From Lasioglossum baleicum (lineage: Eukaryota > Arthropoda > Insecta > Hymenoptera > Halictidae): a stretch of 64,000 nt of DNA. Shown here piece after piece: positions 35,313-50,515 of the stretch (the stretch's first letter is position 1; each line of letters begins with the position of its first letter). Where the stretch lies: assembly GCF_051020765.1 (NCBI RefSeq), contig NW_027469191.1:370238-434237 (forward strand). Reading direction: 5' to 3'. Below the pieces are notes generated by a model. That model was given only the letters and a program-made list of their open reading frames with translations. It searched no databases and was not told where the DNA came from. The translations under genes were made by a program, and so were the position numbers.

Positions 35313-38300
35313 ACTCAATTATACCGTTTGGAAGCAAGCCAAACTCCTTACCGATGGGTTTAACTTCGACTAATCTGACCCGCCGTTTCGAGAGTATAGC
35401 TACGTGTTTAGGGAAACACATTATTGTACATTTTCGTGTCGAGCACCTTAACGTCATGAATGAATTAAATGGTCGAAGATCAAACAGTTCGAGAATGTTG
35501 CCACCAACTGTGTGAGACGATTGCCAAAGTCAACAGCTTCACCTATCCAGTCATTCGGAGAGTTAAACCGAGTGTTCGTGGAATAAATCCGCTGAGAGTA
35601 TTGGCAATAGACACCGTAATTCACGGCATGAATATTAAGGTTGAGAGTCAAACAGTCCGAGAACATTACCAATTGGTATAAAGTAAATCCTTTTAACGTA
35701 TACCTTACATTCCGAGAACGCAAGCCACCGTAGCGATTGCCTCGCTTTGAGATCACAGGATCAACTAGCAGACAATTTCACAGACGGACATCTATTTCAT
35801 GTATCAATAGGAATATCTTATATCAAACCGTTCGAGAACGTTACCACCGTCTCTAAGAGTTGAACGGCTAAGTTTACAGTTTCACCAGTCCTCTGATTCG
35901 GAGAGTCAAATTGGGAACACCGGGAGTCAACCATCTGTACACGATTGGCAATGGGCACCTTAGTTCACGGTTAGAATATTAAAATACACAGTCAAATATT
36001 TGTATACCGATACATATTGAGATAGTGTCAAAAGTTTGACACAAAGCCTTACCCTCCCGGACTTTAAGCCGATGTATTTAGGGTATTCCTTCGTACTCAG
36101 AAGCACAAATTAGTGTACATGGTAGCAATGGGTACCATAATTTCATGTATGAATGAGAAATCGAGGGTGAAACCGTTCCTGAACGTTACCACCTTCGTCG
36201 TGAAATCGCATATATAACACAATAGCTTCACCTAGCCTGGGGTTCCCTGAGTCAGGCATGTTTTCCGGGAGTAAATACGGTGAACAGAATTAGTAATAGA
36301 TAACGTCATTCACGGTTTGAATGTCAAATATAGAGCGTCAAACTGTTTCAGCGCGTTAGCAATTGGTATAAAGTTAAAGTTACACTGAATTCCCTACACA
36401 CCGAAAGCCTAACCCGCTGTATTGACAGTATAGCTACATGCTCAGAGAAAGAAATTAGTACACATACTGGTGACGGGCAACTTAACTGCATGTATGAATA
36501 TCCAGATCGAGTGGAGAACCGTTCCAGAACGTTACCACCTTCCTTGTGAAATCGCACATGTGACGTATCCTGTGGGTCCGAGCGTTTATCTAGGTATTCC
36601 GTGAGTATATCCGTTGTACAGTATTGCCACTAGATACCTTAATTCGCGGAGTGAATTTTAAAATAGAGCGCCACGCCGCGTGAGAACGTTTCTAATTGCT
36701 ATAAAGTCAAAGGTTTTGACTTTACCACATTCTATGATATACGAACGACTACGTCAATAGCTTGACCTATCCTGTGATTCGGAGAGTCAACCCAGGAACT
36801 CCGGGAGCAAGTGCCCTGAACAATTTTAGAATAGACACTTTAATTCGCCGTTTGAATATTAAGTTGAGCATCAAATCGTATGAGACCGATACCAATATCT
36901 GTAAAGTCAAACGTCTTTCGAAGACCTTGCCGCCTGAAAAACTGACCCGCTGTATCGAGAGAATAACAGCGTGTTCAGGAGTTCGCAATTGTATACATTA
37001 TAGTAAAGAGCACCCTAATATCAGAATTAAAATGTCGAGGGTCAATCCGGCCGAGAACGTTGCCACATCCTGTGAGAGACGAACGGCTTTGTCAACAGTT
37101 TCACGTATCCTGCGATTCCGAGAGTCAAACCAGGTATTCCGGGAGAAAATCCGCTGATCCGGCGTATGAATTAGAAAATCGATGGTCAAACAGGACGAGA
37201 AAGTTACCACCTTCTTTGGGAATCGAACTGATAAGTCAATATCCTCACCTATCCTGTGATACCGAGAGTCAAACCAGGTATTCCGGGAGTAAATCGGCAA
37301 TAGAGTTTTGGAAACAGACACGTTTATTCGCGATAGGCGTATTAAAGTAGAAGGTCAATCCGTCGGAGAACATTACCAAATGGTATACACTCAAGCTTTT
37401 TACCGGACATCTTGCCGTCCGCGAACCCTAGCAGCTGCAGCAAGTGTCATGCACAGACGTCGCGGAAACATATTAGTAGACATTAAAGCAGAAGCACATC
37501 TCATTTTCATGTATGAATAGAGTAATCGAGAGTCAAACCGTCCGAGAACGATCCCAACATCTTTCAGTGTAGAACGGCTCAGTCAATAACTTCACCTATC
37601 CAATGATTTGGAGTGTCAAATCAGGTATTCCTGGAGTAAATCAGCTGAACAGTATGGGTAATAGGCATCTTAATTCACGGCTTGAACAGTATAGTAGAGC
37701 GTGAAACCGATTGAGGTCATTGCCAATTGGTATAAAATCACACACGTTGCTGATGGCCATATGGTGGGAGATGCTAACCCGCCGTTTCGAGAGTATAACT
37801 TGGTGCTCAGAGAAGCAAATTAGTATACATTTTAGTGACGGACACCTTAGTTTCATCTATGAATTAGAATATCCAGTTTCACACCATTCGAGATAGTTTT
37901 TCCTACCTTGAGATTCGGTCGGCAAGAGACCTTTCGGGAGTAAATACGCTGTACAGTATTGGCAATGCATACTATAATTCGTGGAGTGAATCTTAAAACA
38001 GAGCGTTACACATTGTGAGACCGTTACAAATTGCTGTAAAGTCAAACGTTTTACCGAATGCCATACAGTCTGCGAAGCTAACCCGCCGTACGGAGAGTAT
38101 AGATACGAATTCAGTGAAACGCATTAGAAAAGTTTTAGTGACGGGGACTTAAGTTCAATATGAATAAGAAGATCAAGGATCAAACTGTTCGAGAAGGTTA
38201 CCACCTTTTGTGAGAGACGAACGGAAAAATAAATAGCTTCACACATCCTGCGATTCGGAGAGTGAAACCAGGTATTCTGGGAGTAAGTCTGCTGAACGGT

Positions 38301-40687
38301 ATTGGCAGTAGACACCTCAATTAATGGTTTGAATATTGAAGTGGACCGTCAAGCAGTTTGAGAACGTCTCCAATTGGCATAACGACGTACTCTTTAACTG
38401 ATACATTATCTTCTGAGAGCATAACCCGCTGTGTCGGGTGTATAACTTCGTCTTCAGCGGAAGAAATTAGTACACATTTTAATGGCGGGTACCTTAACTT
38501 CATGCACGAATTGGAAGGGCGTCCGACAAATCGATCCTCAACGATACCACCTTCTTCGAGAGCCGAACATCTAGAACAAAAGCTACACCTATCCAGCTAT
38601 TCCGAAGGTCAAGCAAGGTATTCCGGGCGTACACCCGCTGAAGAGTATTGGCAATGCATACCGTAATTTGCGGTGTAAATAGAAATATGGAAATTCGAAC
38701 CATCGTTGATCGTTACCTACTGTTATATGCTCAAACTTTTCACTGGATACCTTACTCTCCGTGAACCTAACCCGCTGCTGCAAGTGTCTTGCTTGGTGTA
38801 AATGGACAGAAATTGGTAGACACTTCAGCTGATGGACATTTTAGTTGCATGTATCAATAGGAAGATCGAGTGTCAAACGCTTCGGAAACGTTACCACATT
38901 CATTGAGAAATGGACGGCTACGTCAATAGCTTCACCTATTCCATGATTAAAACAGTCAAGCCATGTATTCCAGGAGTAAATCCGCTGAACGGAATTGGCA
39001 TTAGACACCCTACATCACGGTGTAATATTAAGGTATAGAGTCAATCCGTTTGCGAACGTTGCTAATTGGAATATAGTCAAACGTCTTACTGAATCCCTTA
39101 CACTCCGAAAGCCTAACGCATTATATTGGGAGAATAACATCGGGTTCGGCGGAACAGTTTACTGTACATTTTAGTGACGGTCACCTTAAATTCATGTATG
39201 AATATGAAGATCGAGTGTCAAACCGTTGGAGATCGTTACAAACTTATTTGCGAGTCGCAGAGCTAAGTCAATAGCTTCCTCCAACCAGTGATTCCGAGAG
39301 CCAAACCAGGTAACCCTGGAAAAATGCGCTGATCAGTATTGGAAAAAGACACCTTAATTCACTGTATGGATATTAATATACAGAGTTAAACCGTTGCAGA
39401 ACGTCACCCATTGCTATACAGTCAAACATCTTACCGAATGCCTCAAAATTCGGAGCAGGTAACCGGTTGTATTGAGAGTATGACTGCGTGATCAGAGAAG
39501 CCAATTTATGTACATTTTATGACGAGGACATTAGCGACATGAATGAATTGGAAGGTCGATGGATAAACGGTTCGAGAACTTTACCACGATTTTTGAGAGT
39601 CGAACTGCTTAGTCACTAGCTATACTTCTCCCGTGATTCCGAGAGTCACACCAGGTAATCCGAAGGTTAATACGTTGTAGAGTACAGGCAGTGGAACTGT
39701 TAATTCACGGTTTGAATATTAAAGTACACAGTCCAACCTTTGTAGAACTTTGCATATTGGTATAATGACGAAAGTGTGACAAAAGTCCTTACCCTCCGAG
39801 TACCTAATCCGCTATATCGAGAGTATAACTTCGTAATCAGAGATACAAATTAGTATACGTTTTAGTAACTGTCACATTAACTTAACGATTGAGTTAGAAG
39901 ATGAGTCGTCAAACCGTTCGAGAACAGGATAGCTTCGCTTATCCTGTAATTCCGAGAGTCAACTCCGGTATTTAACGAGTAAATCCGTTAACAGTTTTGG
40001 CAATTGACACCTTAACTCACGGTCTGAATATTTATGTAGGGAGTTAAACCGTTGGTGAACATTACCAATTCGTATAGAGTCATGCCTTTTATGAATACCT
40101 TACATCCCGACATCCAATCCTGGTGTAGCGAGTGTCCCGCTTAATGTAAACAGAAACAGATTAGTAGGCATTTTAGGGGACGGACAACACATGCTTATGT
40201 ATAAATATCAACATCGAGAGTCAAACCGTTCGAGGACGTCACCACCATGATTGACGGTCGGACGTCTAAGTCAAAAGCTTCATCTGTCCTGTGATTCCGA
40301 GAGTAATGCCAGGTATTCCTGGATTAATCCGCTGAACAGTATTGGCAATAGACAGCTTATTTCACCATATGAACATTAAAGCAGTGCATCAAACCGTTGT
40401 AGGGCATTACGCATTCGTATAGAGTCAAACGCTTTACCGAAGGCCTAACCTCCAGAGGCGCTAACCCGCTGTATCGAGCGTATAACACCGTGTTCAGTGA
40501 AACAAATTACACGACATTCTAACGGCGAGCACCACAACTTCAAGTATGAATAAGACGATCGGGCGTCAAACCGTTAGACAACGGTATCACCTTCCTTGAA
40601 TGTCACACTTCTAAGTCATTTGCTGCACCTATCTCGTGATTCCGAGAAGCAATTCAGGTATTCCAGCAGTAAATGCGCTTAATCGTA
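35313..40687 (-). repeat. 344 bp satellite tract, reverse orientation
   Basis: About 15.6 reverse monomers. Near 37155 two copies are fused by a deletion ('aatccgctgatccggcgtat'), and near 39925 another has lost about 80 bp ('cgagaacaggatagcttcgc'). The tract ends at the ~40688 junction, homologous to that at ~27038. No gene is supported. Confidence 0.89.
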
Positions 40688-41505
40688 TAGGTTTAGCGGT
40701 TGGTATCAAATAGTTTGACGCTTTACTTTTCTATTCAAACCGTGAATTAGAGTGTCTATTGGCTGTACTGTTCAACGGATTTACTCCAGGAATACCTGGT
40801 TTGACTATCTGAATCCCTGGACTGGTAAAGCTACTGAGTTAGCAGTTCGAATCTCAGAGAAGGCGGTAACTTTCTCGAATGGTTTGACGCTCTATCCGCT
40901 TATTCATAATGAAATGAAGGTTCCCGTCACTGAACTGAATACTAATTTCTATCTCTGATCCGAAGTTGCACTCTCGATACAGCCTGTTATTTATGGAAGG
41001 TATGGTCTTCGGTAAAGCGTCTGACTATATAGCAATTTGTAACGATCTCAAAGGGTTTGACACTCTATTTTAATGTGAAAACTGTTAAATAAAGTGTCTA
41101 TAACGAAAACTCTTCACCGGGCTTACTCTCGGAATACCTCGTTTGACTATCGGAACTACAGGATAAGTGAAGCTATTGATGCAGCCAATCGTATTTCACA
41201 CAAGCTGGCAATGTTCTTGGGCGGTCAGGTCCTCAATTATCTAATTCATACATGAAATTAAGGTGCCCTTGACTGCAATGTATACAAATTTGTATCCCTA
41301 ATCACGTAGCTATACTTTCGATACGGCTGGTTAGCATCACGGAAGGTAAGGTACTCGGTAAAATTACATTAACATTCATGTTCTGAAACAAGGTGTCAAT
41401 TGCCAATAGTACAGAGGGGATTTACCCCAGCAACACCTGGTATGTCTCTCGGAAGCACAGGATACGTGAAGCTATTGACTTAGCTGTTCGATTAGAAGGT
41501 GCTTA
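40600..41505. repeat. Duplicated block, copy 2 (paired with ~26950-27905)
   Basis: Second copy of the duplicated block, with the same reverse-to-forward junction and an almost identical core (about 40711-41143). A shared private feature is 'ggtatggtcttcggtaaagc' following 'cctgttatttatgg'. A ~46 bp deletion near 41370 distinguishes it. Confidence 0.88.
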
Positions 41506-44500
41506 CGGTCCCGAACTGTTTTACACTCTACCTTCTACGTCATACTTGAAACTTAGATGCCGTCACTAAAATGTATACGACAGAGTTTCTCCATTCACGA
41601 CGATATGCTCTCGATATAACGGGCTAACTTCACGTAAGGTAAGGCCTTCGGTAAATAGTTTGACTCTATACAAATACGTAACGTTCTCCCACAGTTTGAC
41701 TATCTACTTTATTATTCAATCCGTGAATTAAGGAGTTTATTGCCAGTACTGTTCAGGGGATTTGCTCCCGGAATACCTGGTTTAACTCTCGGAATCACAG
41801 GATGGGTGGAGCCATTGACATGTCCGTTCGACGCTCAAAGAGGGTGCTAACGTTTTCGAACGGTTTGACCATCGATCTTCTAATTAATACAAGAAGTTAA
41901 ACTTCCCGTCACTGAATTGAATAATAATTTCTTTCTCTGAAAACGATGATATACTCTCGAAACGGCGAGTTTACTTCTCCGAGTGTAAGGCCGTCTGTAA
42001 TGTATTTGACTTTTTACAAATTAGCAATGCTCTCAAACGGTTTGACGCTCTACTTTTTTGTTGAAGCGTTGAAATAAGGTGTCTGCTGGCAATACTTTCA
42101 GCGAAGTTACTCTCAGATTTCCCGGGATTTTTCTCGAAATTACGGGATAGGTGAATATATTGACTTAGCCGTTCGTCTTTCAGAGACGGAGGTAACTTCC
42201 TCGAATGATTTGACGCACGATCTCCTTATTCGTAATAATATTAAGGTCCCCGACACTAAGATGGTTAATAATGTTTATCCCTGAACACGTGTCTATACTC
42301 TCGATACGGCGGGTTAGCTACTCGGACGGTAAGGCATTCAGTGATACGTTTGACTTTATTGCAGTTGATAACCTTCATACACGGTGTGACGCTCTATTTT
42401 AATATTCAAACTGTGAATTAATGTGTCTATTGCCAATACTGTTCTGCGGATTTACTACCGGAATACCTCATGACTCTCCGAACCACTGGTTATGTGAAGC
42501 TATAGACTTTGACGTTCGTCTCTCACAGAAGGCGGTAATGTCCTCGAGCGGTTTGGGCCTCGATCGTTTAATTCATACATGGAATTAAGGCGCTCGTCAC
42601 AGAAATGATGACTGAAAAGTTTCTCTGAACACGAAGTTTCACTACCGAAACGGAGGGTTTGCTTCCTGGAGGGTAAGGCTATCGGTAAATTGTTTAACTG
42701 TATACCAATTGGCAATGATCTAAGACGCATTCACACACTACTATAATATTCAAACCGTGAGTTAAAATGCCAATTGCCAATCCTCTTCAGCGATCTTACG
42801 TCCAGAGTACCTTGGTTGTCTCTCCGAATCACAGGATAGGTGAAGCTATTGACATAACCGTTCGTCTCTCTCAGCATGTCTCATCGTTTTCGAACATAGT
42901 GGCAATCGATCTTGTAATTCATACGTTGTGCTATGCAGCCCGTTATTGAAATGAATACTAATTTCGTCCTCTGAACACGAAGTTATACTCTCGATACAGC
43001 GGGTTTGATTCGCGGTAGGTAAGGCTTTCTGTATAAAGAATGACTCTGCACCAGTAGCTAAAGTTCTACAAAGGTTTTCCGCTATACCTTAATATTCATA
43101 CCGTGGATTAAGATGTCCGGTGCCAGATGTTTACCCTGGCTTGGCTCCCGGAATACCGTGTTTATACTTCGGAATAACAGGTTAGGTGTAGCTATTGATC
43201 TATAAGTTCGCCTCTCGAAGAAGGTGGTAACGTTGTGGACCTATTTGTCCGTCGCATCTTCTAATTCGTGCATGAAATTAAGGTGTACGTCACTAGAATG
43301 CCTTCTAATTTGTTTCCTTGGGCAGGTAATTATTATCTCGGTACTGCGCGTTAGGTCCTCGGAAGGTATTGTTTACAGTAAAAGGAATGACTTAGTACGA
43401 ATTGGTACTGTCCTCCGACGGGTTGACTCTCTTCTGTAATATTCATACCGAGAATTTGGGTCTCTGCTGCCAATACTGCGCAGGGAATTTACTCCCGGAA
43501 TACCTGGTTTGATTCACGGAATCACAGGATAGGTGATGCCACTGAACTAGCCGCTCGAATCTAAAACATGGTGGCAATCTTCTTGAACGGATTGACCTTC
43601 GATCTTCCTATTCATATTGGAATTAAGGTCCACGTCACTATAATGTTGGCGAATATGATACTCCGAACACGAAGTTATTCTCTCGATGAAGTGGGTGACG
43701 TTCGCCGAGGGAACGGCCATGGGTAAAGCATTTGACATTATAACAAACGATAACGTTCACAATCGGTTTGACGCTCCATTTTAATATTCAAACCAAAAAC
43801 TAAGATGTCATTTGTCAATACCGTTCAATGGCTTTACACCCGGAATACGTGCTTTGACTCGTGCAATTGCAGGTTCGGTAAATCTATTGACATAGCCGTT
43901 CGTCTGTCTCGTAAGGTGGCAACGTCCTCGATGTGTTTGACCCTCGATCTTCTAAGTCATATATGAAATTAATGTGGCGTCACTAAATTGTATACCAATA
44001 TGTTTCCGTAAACACGTAGCTATACCCTCGATACGGTGGGTTGCGATCTCGGAAGGTAAGGCATTCGGGAACACCTTTGACTTTATAGCAATTAGTTACG
44101 TTACCACACGGTGTGACACTATATTTTAATACTCGTTCCGCGAATTTAGGAATTTATTGGCAGTGCTCTTCAGCGCATTTACCCCCGGATTACCTTGTTA
44201 CACTCTAGAAATCCTTTGATTAGGTAGGTGGAGCTATTGACTTTTCCGCTCGTCTCTCACGGAAGGTGGCAACGTTCTCGATTGGTTTCGCCCTAGATTT
44301 TGTAATTCATATATGAAATTATGTTGCCCGTCCATAAAATCTATGCTATATTGCTTCTCTGACCTCGAACTAATGCTATCGATACAGCTGGATAGCTTCT
44401 CGGAAGGTACGCCCTTCGGTGACACGTTGGACACTATACCAATAAGTAACGTTGTACAACAGTGTGACACTGTACTTTAATATTTACAGAGGAAAGTAGT

Positions 44501-47500
44501 GTTTTTAATGCCGATACACTACAGCGGATTGAATCCCGGAATACCTGGTTTGGCTCTCGGAATCGCAGGATAGGTGCAGCTATTGACATAGCCGTTCGTC
44601 TCTCAAAGACGGCGCTAACGTTTCGGAAAGGTTTGACTCTCAATCTTCTAATTCATACATGAAACTAAGAGTGCCGATACTTTCGATACATTGGGTTGGG
44701 TTCTGGGTAGGTAATGTCTTCAATAAAACGATTGACTTTTTAGCAATTGGTAACGTTCTCCAACGGATTGACGGCCAGCATAATTATTCACAACGTTAAT
44801 TAAGGTGTCTATTGCCAACACTCTTCAGCGGATTTACTCTCGGGTACCTGATTTGTCACTCGGAATCACAGCATAGGTGAAGCTATTGACTTAACTGTGC
44901 GACTCTAAAAAATGGGGTAATTTTCTGGAACCGTATGATCCTCGAACTTCATATTCATATATGATACTACGGTGCCCGTCTCTGAAATGAACACTAATTT
45001 CTTTCTCTGACCACGATGTTATACTCTTGATACAGCGGGTTAGATTCACCGTAAGTAAGGTTTTCGGTAAAAGTTTGACTCGATACAAATAGGTTTCGTT
45101 CTCAAATTGTTAAGCGCACTGCTTTAATATTCAAGCCGAGATATAAAGTATCTAATGCCAATACTGATCAGCGGATCATCTCACGGAACACCTCATTTGA
45201 CGATCGGAATTATACGTCTGGTGAAGCTATTAACGTAACCGTTTGATTCTCAGAGGAAGTGGTAAAGTTCGCGAACGGTTTGACTCTCGACCTTCTAATT
45301 CATAAACGTAGTGAAGGAGACCGTCATTTAAATGTGCTGCAATTTTTTCCACTGCACACGATGATATACTCTCGCTCCAGCGTGTAGGTTTCTCGGAAGG
45401 TGAGGTATTCGGTCAAAAGAATGACTTAATACGAATTGGTAATGGTGGTCGATGGTTTAACAATCTACTTTAATATTCATACAGATAATTAAGGTGTCTA
45501 TTGTCAATACCGTTCTGCAGATTTATTGCTGGAATATTTGGTTGAGCTCTGGGAATCACAGGGTGCGTATAGCTATTGACTTCGCCGTTCGATTCTCGAA
45601 AAAGGTGGTAGCGTTCTCGACCGGTTATGAACCTAGGTATTGTAATTCATACCGGTAATGAAGGTGGACGTCAATAAAATGTATACTAATTTGTATCTCT
45701 GTACTCGAAGTAATATTCTCGATACACTGGCTCAGTTTCTCGGAGGGTAAGGTTTTCGGTAAATCGTTTGACCTTGTCAGTAATTGGTGACGTACTCGCA
45801 CGCTGTGACTCTCTGAATAAACAGTTTAATCCGCGAATTAAGGTTTCTATTGCTAATACTTTACAGCGCATTCACAGCCGAGACATTTCGTTTGGTTCTC
45901 GGAATCACATTATTGGTGAAGCTATTGACTTAGCCGATCGACCCTCAAAGAAGGTGCTAACGTTCTCGAACGGTATGACCCTCGATCTTCTGATCCATAG
46001 ATGATATTAAGGTGCCGGTCACTAAAATTTATAATATTTTGCTTCTCTGGCCAGAAAGTCGTACTCTCGATACACCTGGGTAGCTTCTAGGACGAAACGG
46101 TCTTCGGTGGAAAGTTAGACCATATACTACTAGGTAACGTCCTACACTGTTTGACACTGTACATTAATATCTATCGCCTGATACAGGATGTCTAATGCCA
46201 ATACTGTTCGGCGGATTTACTCCCGTTATTATTGGCATGACTCTCGGAGCCACAGGATAGGTGAAGCTATTGACTTAGCTGTGCGAATCTCAACGGAGGT
46301 GGCAACAATCTGGAAGAGTTCACCTCGCGATCTTTTAATTCATTCAGGATGTTATGGTGCGCGGCACAAAAATGTATACAAATTTCTACCTCTGAGCACC
46401 ATGATGTACGCTCTAGATACCGCGTTAGGCTTCCGGATGGTAAGGCCTTCAGTAAAACGTTTGACTTTATTCCAGTTGGTAAGATTCACAAGTGGGCTGC
46501 CTCTGCTCTTTATTATTCATTGCGTGAAATAAGGTGTCTATTGCCAAATGCGTTCAGCGTATTTACACCTGGAAAACATGGTTTGACTCTCGGTGTCACA
46601 TTATAGTTGAATGTATTGTCTCAGTTGTGCGATTCTCAATGAAGTTGGTAACGTCCTGGCAGAGTTTGCCTCGCGACCTTCTGATTCGTAGATGAAATTG
46701 TGTTGTCCGTCTCTAAAATTTATACCATTTTGCTACTCTGGTCACGAAGTTATTCCATCTATAAAGCGGTTTGCTTGTCGGATGGAACGTCCTTCGGTGA
46801 AAAGTTAGACTGCATACTAATAGGTTACGTTGCACATATGTGTGACACTCTACTTTAATATTTACGCGGGGAAGTAGGTTTTCCATGCCGATACTGAACA
46901 GCGGATTTTCTCCCGGAATACCTGGTTTGACTAACGGAATGACAGGATAGGTCAAGCTACTAACTTATCCGTTCGACTATCAATGGAGATGTGATCGTCC
47001 TCGAACGGTTTCACTCTCGATAATTCCATTCATACAGGAAAATATGGTGTGCTTCTGCTATAATATCAACTAATTCGTTTGCGTGAATGATAACTAAGAC
47101 AGTGGCTACAGCGAATTTGGTTCTCTTAAGATAGGGTCTTCGGTAAAACGATTGTCGGTTATAACAATTGGTAACGCTCTCAAACGGTTTGACGCACTGC
47201 TTCAGAGTTCAAACTGTGAAGTAAGGCGTCTATTTCCAAAACTGCTCAGCGGAATTACTCCTGGGATACTTTCCGAACCATAGAATAGGTGAAGCTGTTC
47301 ACTTAGCCGGTCGTCTCTAACAGAAGGTGGCATCGTCCTCGAGCGGTTTGACGATCGATCTTCACGTTCATTATGAAACTAAAGTCCCCGTCACCAAAAT
47401 GTTTACTAATTTACTTCTCTGAACACGAAGATGTATTTTCGAAGCGGAGGGTTAGCTTCTCCGAAGGTAAGGCTATGTGCAATGTGTTAACTCTGTACCA

Positions 47501-50500
47501 ATAGGCAATGCTCTACAATGGTTTGACGGTCCGCTTTAATGATGAAACCGAGAAATATGGCTCCTATTGCCAATACTGTTCAGCGTATTTACTGCAGGAA
47601 TACTTGATGACTCTCGGAAATACAGGATATGTGAAGCTATTCACATATGTGGTCGAATATCATAGAAGATGGTAACGGTCCCGAACTATTCTACCCTCGA
47701 TCTTCCAATTCCTATATGACGTTAAGGGGCCCATCACTGACATGGAGACTAATTTCCTTTTCTGAACACGAAGTTATACTCTCGAAACGGCCTGTTTGCT
47801 TTTCCGACGGTAAAGCCATCGGTAATGTCTTTGACTTTATACTAATTGGTAACGCTCTCAAACGTTTGTTGCTATACTGTAATATTCAGACCGAGAATTA
47901 AGGTATATATTGCCAAAAATCTTCAGCGGACTTAGTCCCAGAATACCGGGCTTGGCTCTACGAATAACAGGATTGGTGAAGCTACTGACTTAGCCGTTCA
48001 TCTTTCACAGAAGGTGATAACATTCTCGAGCGACTTGACCCATGATCTTCTAATTCATGCATGAATTAAAGGTGCCGTCGCTAAATTCTATACTAATGTG
48101 TTTCCCTACGCACGTAGATATACCCTCCATACGGCGGGTTAGCTTCTCGGACGTCAAGGTCATTGGTAAAGTGTTTGACTTTATACCTATTGGCAATGCT
48201 CTCAATCAGTTTTGCGCTTTACTCTTATACTCAATCCGTGAATTAAGGTATCTACTGGCAATACCTTTCAGTGGACTCACTCGAGTAATATCTGGTTTGA
48301 TTCACCGAATCACTGGAGAGATGAAGGTATTGACTTAGCTATTCGCCTCTCACAGAGTGTGTCAATGTTCTCGAACGGTGTGACTAACGATCCTCTAATT
48401 CATACATGAAATTGTGTCCCTCGTCACCAAAATTTATAACAGATCGTATCTTTGAACACGGTGTTTTACTCCCGATACAGCGGGTTAGTTGTTCGGAAGG
48501 TAAGGCATTCTGTGAGAAGTTTTAACACTTCACGAATGGGTAGTGTTCTGCAACGGCTTGACGGCCTGCTTCTGTATTCGAACCGTGAATTGAGATGCCT
48601 ATTGACACCAATATACAGCGGATTGAATCCTGATATACCTGGTGTGACTCTCCGAATCACTAGTACAGGTGACGCAATTGTCTTAGGTGTGCAATTCTCA
48701 AAGAAAATGGAATCGTCCTGGAACGATTTGCCTCTCGATATTCTCACCCATACATGAAATTAAGGCGCAAATGACTACAATGTACACCTGTTTGTTTCTG
48801 GTTACACTAAGTAACGCAATCGCTGCAGCAGGATAGGTTCTCGGCAGGTATGGTTATTGGTAAACGTTTGATTTTGTTCCAACTGGTAACGATCTCAAAC
48901 GGTATCACGCTCTACTTTAATATCCAATCCGTGAAATAAGGTGCCTAATTCCAGTAACATTCAGAGAACATACGCTCGGATTACGAGGTATCCTCTCACA
49001 GGATAGATGGAGCTAGTGACTTATCCGTTCGACTCTCAGAGTGGGTGGTAACTTTCGCGGACGGTTTCACCATCGATCTTCTAATTTATAGACGAAGGTA
49101 ATGTGCCGGACACTGAAATGGACACTAATTTCTTTCTCAGAACGCGAAGTTATACACTCGATAAAGCGGGTTAGTTTTTCGGAGGGTAAGTTCTTCGGTA
49201 TAACTTTTGACTTTATATCAATTGTTTAGCGCCCTCAAAGAGATTGGCGCCTTACTGTAATAAACGTACCATGAATTAAGGTCTCCACTGCCAATAGTGT
49301 GCCGCGGATTGACTCCTGGAATACGTGGTGTCACAATCGGAATAACTGGATAGGTGAAGCTATTGTTTCAGCTGTTCGGCTCACGAGGAAGGTAGCTTCG
49401 TTCTTCAACGATTCGACTCTCGATTTTGCAATTCACACATGACAATAAGATATGCTTCTGCTATAATGTCTACTGATTCCTTTCCGTGAGCAGTAAGCAC
49501 GATACTAGCTACTGCGAGTTAGGTTCTAGGAAGGTAAGGTAATCGGTAAAATGTAAGACTGTATACCAATCCGTTATGTTCTCCGTCGGATCGATTCTCT
49601 ACTCTAATATTCAAACCACGATACAAGATGTCTATTTCCAACTCTGTTCAGCGGACTCACTCCTAGAATACATGGTTTGTGTCTTGGAATCACATCTACA
49701 CGCGAAGCTATTGACTCTGCCGTTCAAATCTCAATGGTGATGGTAACGATCTCGAACGGTTTGACTCTCGATCTCCATATTCATAATGAAATTATGGTCC
49801 CCGTCACAAAAATGTTCACGAATTTCTTCCTGTCATCACGACGTAATACTCTCGGTTCTGCATGGTACCGTCTCCGACGGTTGGGCTATCGGTATGATAT
49901 TTGACTCTATACCAATAGCTGACGCTCTACAACGGCTTGACTGGCTGATTTTATATTCAAAACGTGAACTAAGGCGTCTATTGCCTATAGTGTACAGCGG
50001 ATTGTCTCCCGGCACGCCTGGTTTTCCTATCGGAATAGCAGGGTAGGTGAGGCTATTGACTTAGCCGTTCGACTATCAACGCCAGTGCTAACATTCTTGA
50101 ACGTTATAACCATCAATATTCTAATTCATACACGAATTTAAGGTGCCGTCATTATAATGTATACTAATGAGTTTCCCTAGACACTTAGCAATACTCTAGA
50201 TACGGCGGGCTAACGCATCGGACGGCGAGGCATTCGGTACAACGTATATCTTTATAGCAAATAGTTACGTACTCACAAGTGGTGACGCTCTACTTTAATA
50301 TTCATTCCGCGAATTTAGGTATGTATTGCCAATACACTTCAGCGCATTTACTCTCGGATCTTCTGGTTTGTCTCTCTGAATCGCAGGATGTGTGAAGCTA
50401 CTGACTTAGCCATTCGTCTGTCAGAGAAGATGGCAACGTTCCTGAAAGGATTGACCAGCAATCTTCTTACTCATATATGGCATTGAGATGCGCGTCACTA

Positions 50501-50515
50501 AAATGTATAGTATTG
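40688..50515 (+). repeat. 344 bp satellite tract, forward orientation
   Basis: The longest uninterrupted tract, about 28-29 monomers. Spacing of the 'tattgccaatactgtt' landmark between 42427 and 44154 gives successive periods of 343, 343, 350, 348 and 343 bp. Near 44680 a copy has lost about 80 bp ('agtgccgatactttcgatac'). The tract ends at ~50515, where 'aaatgtatagtattgaatac' leads into reverse satellite. No gene is supported. Confidence 0.9.
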
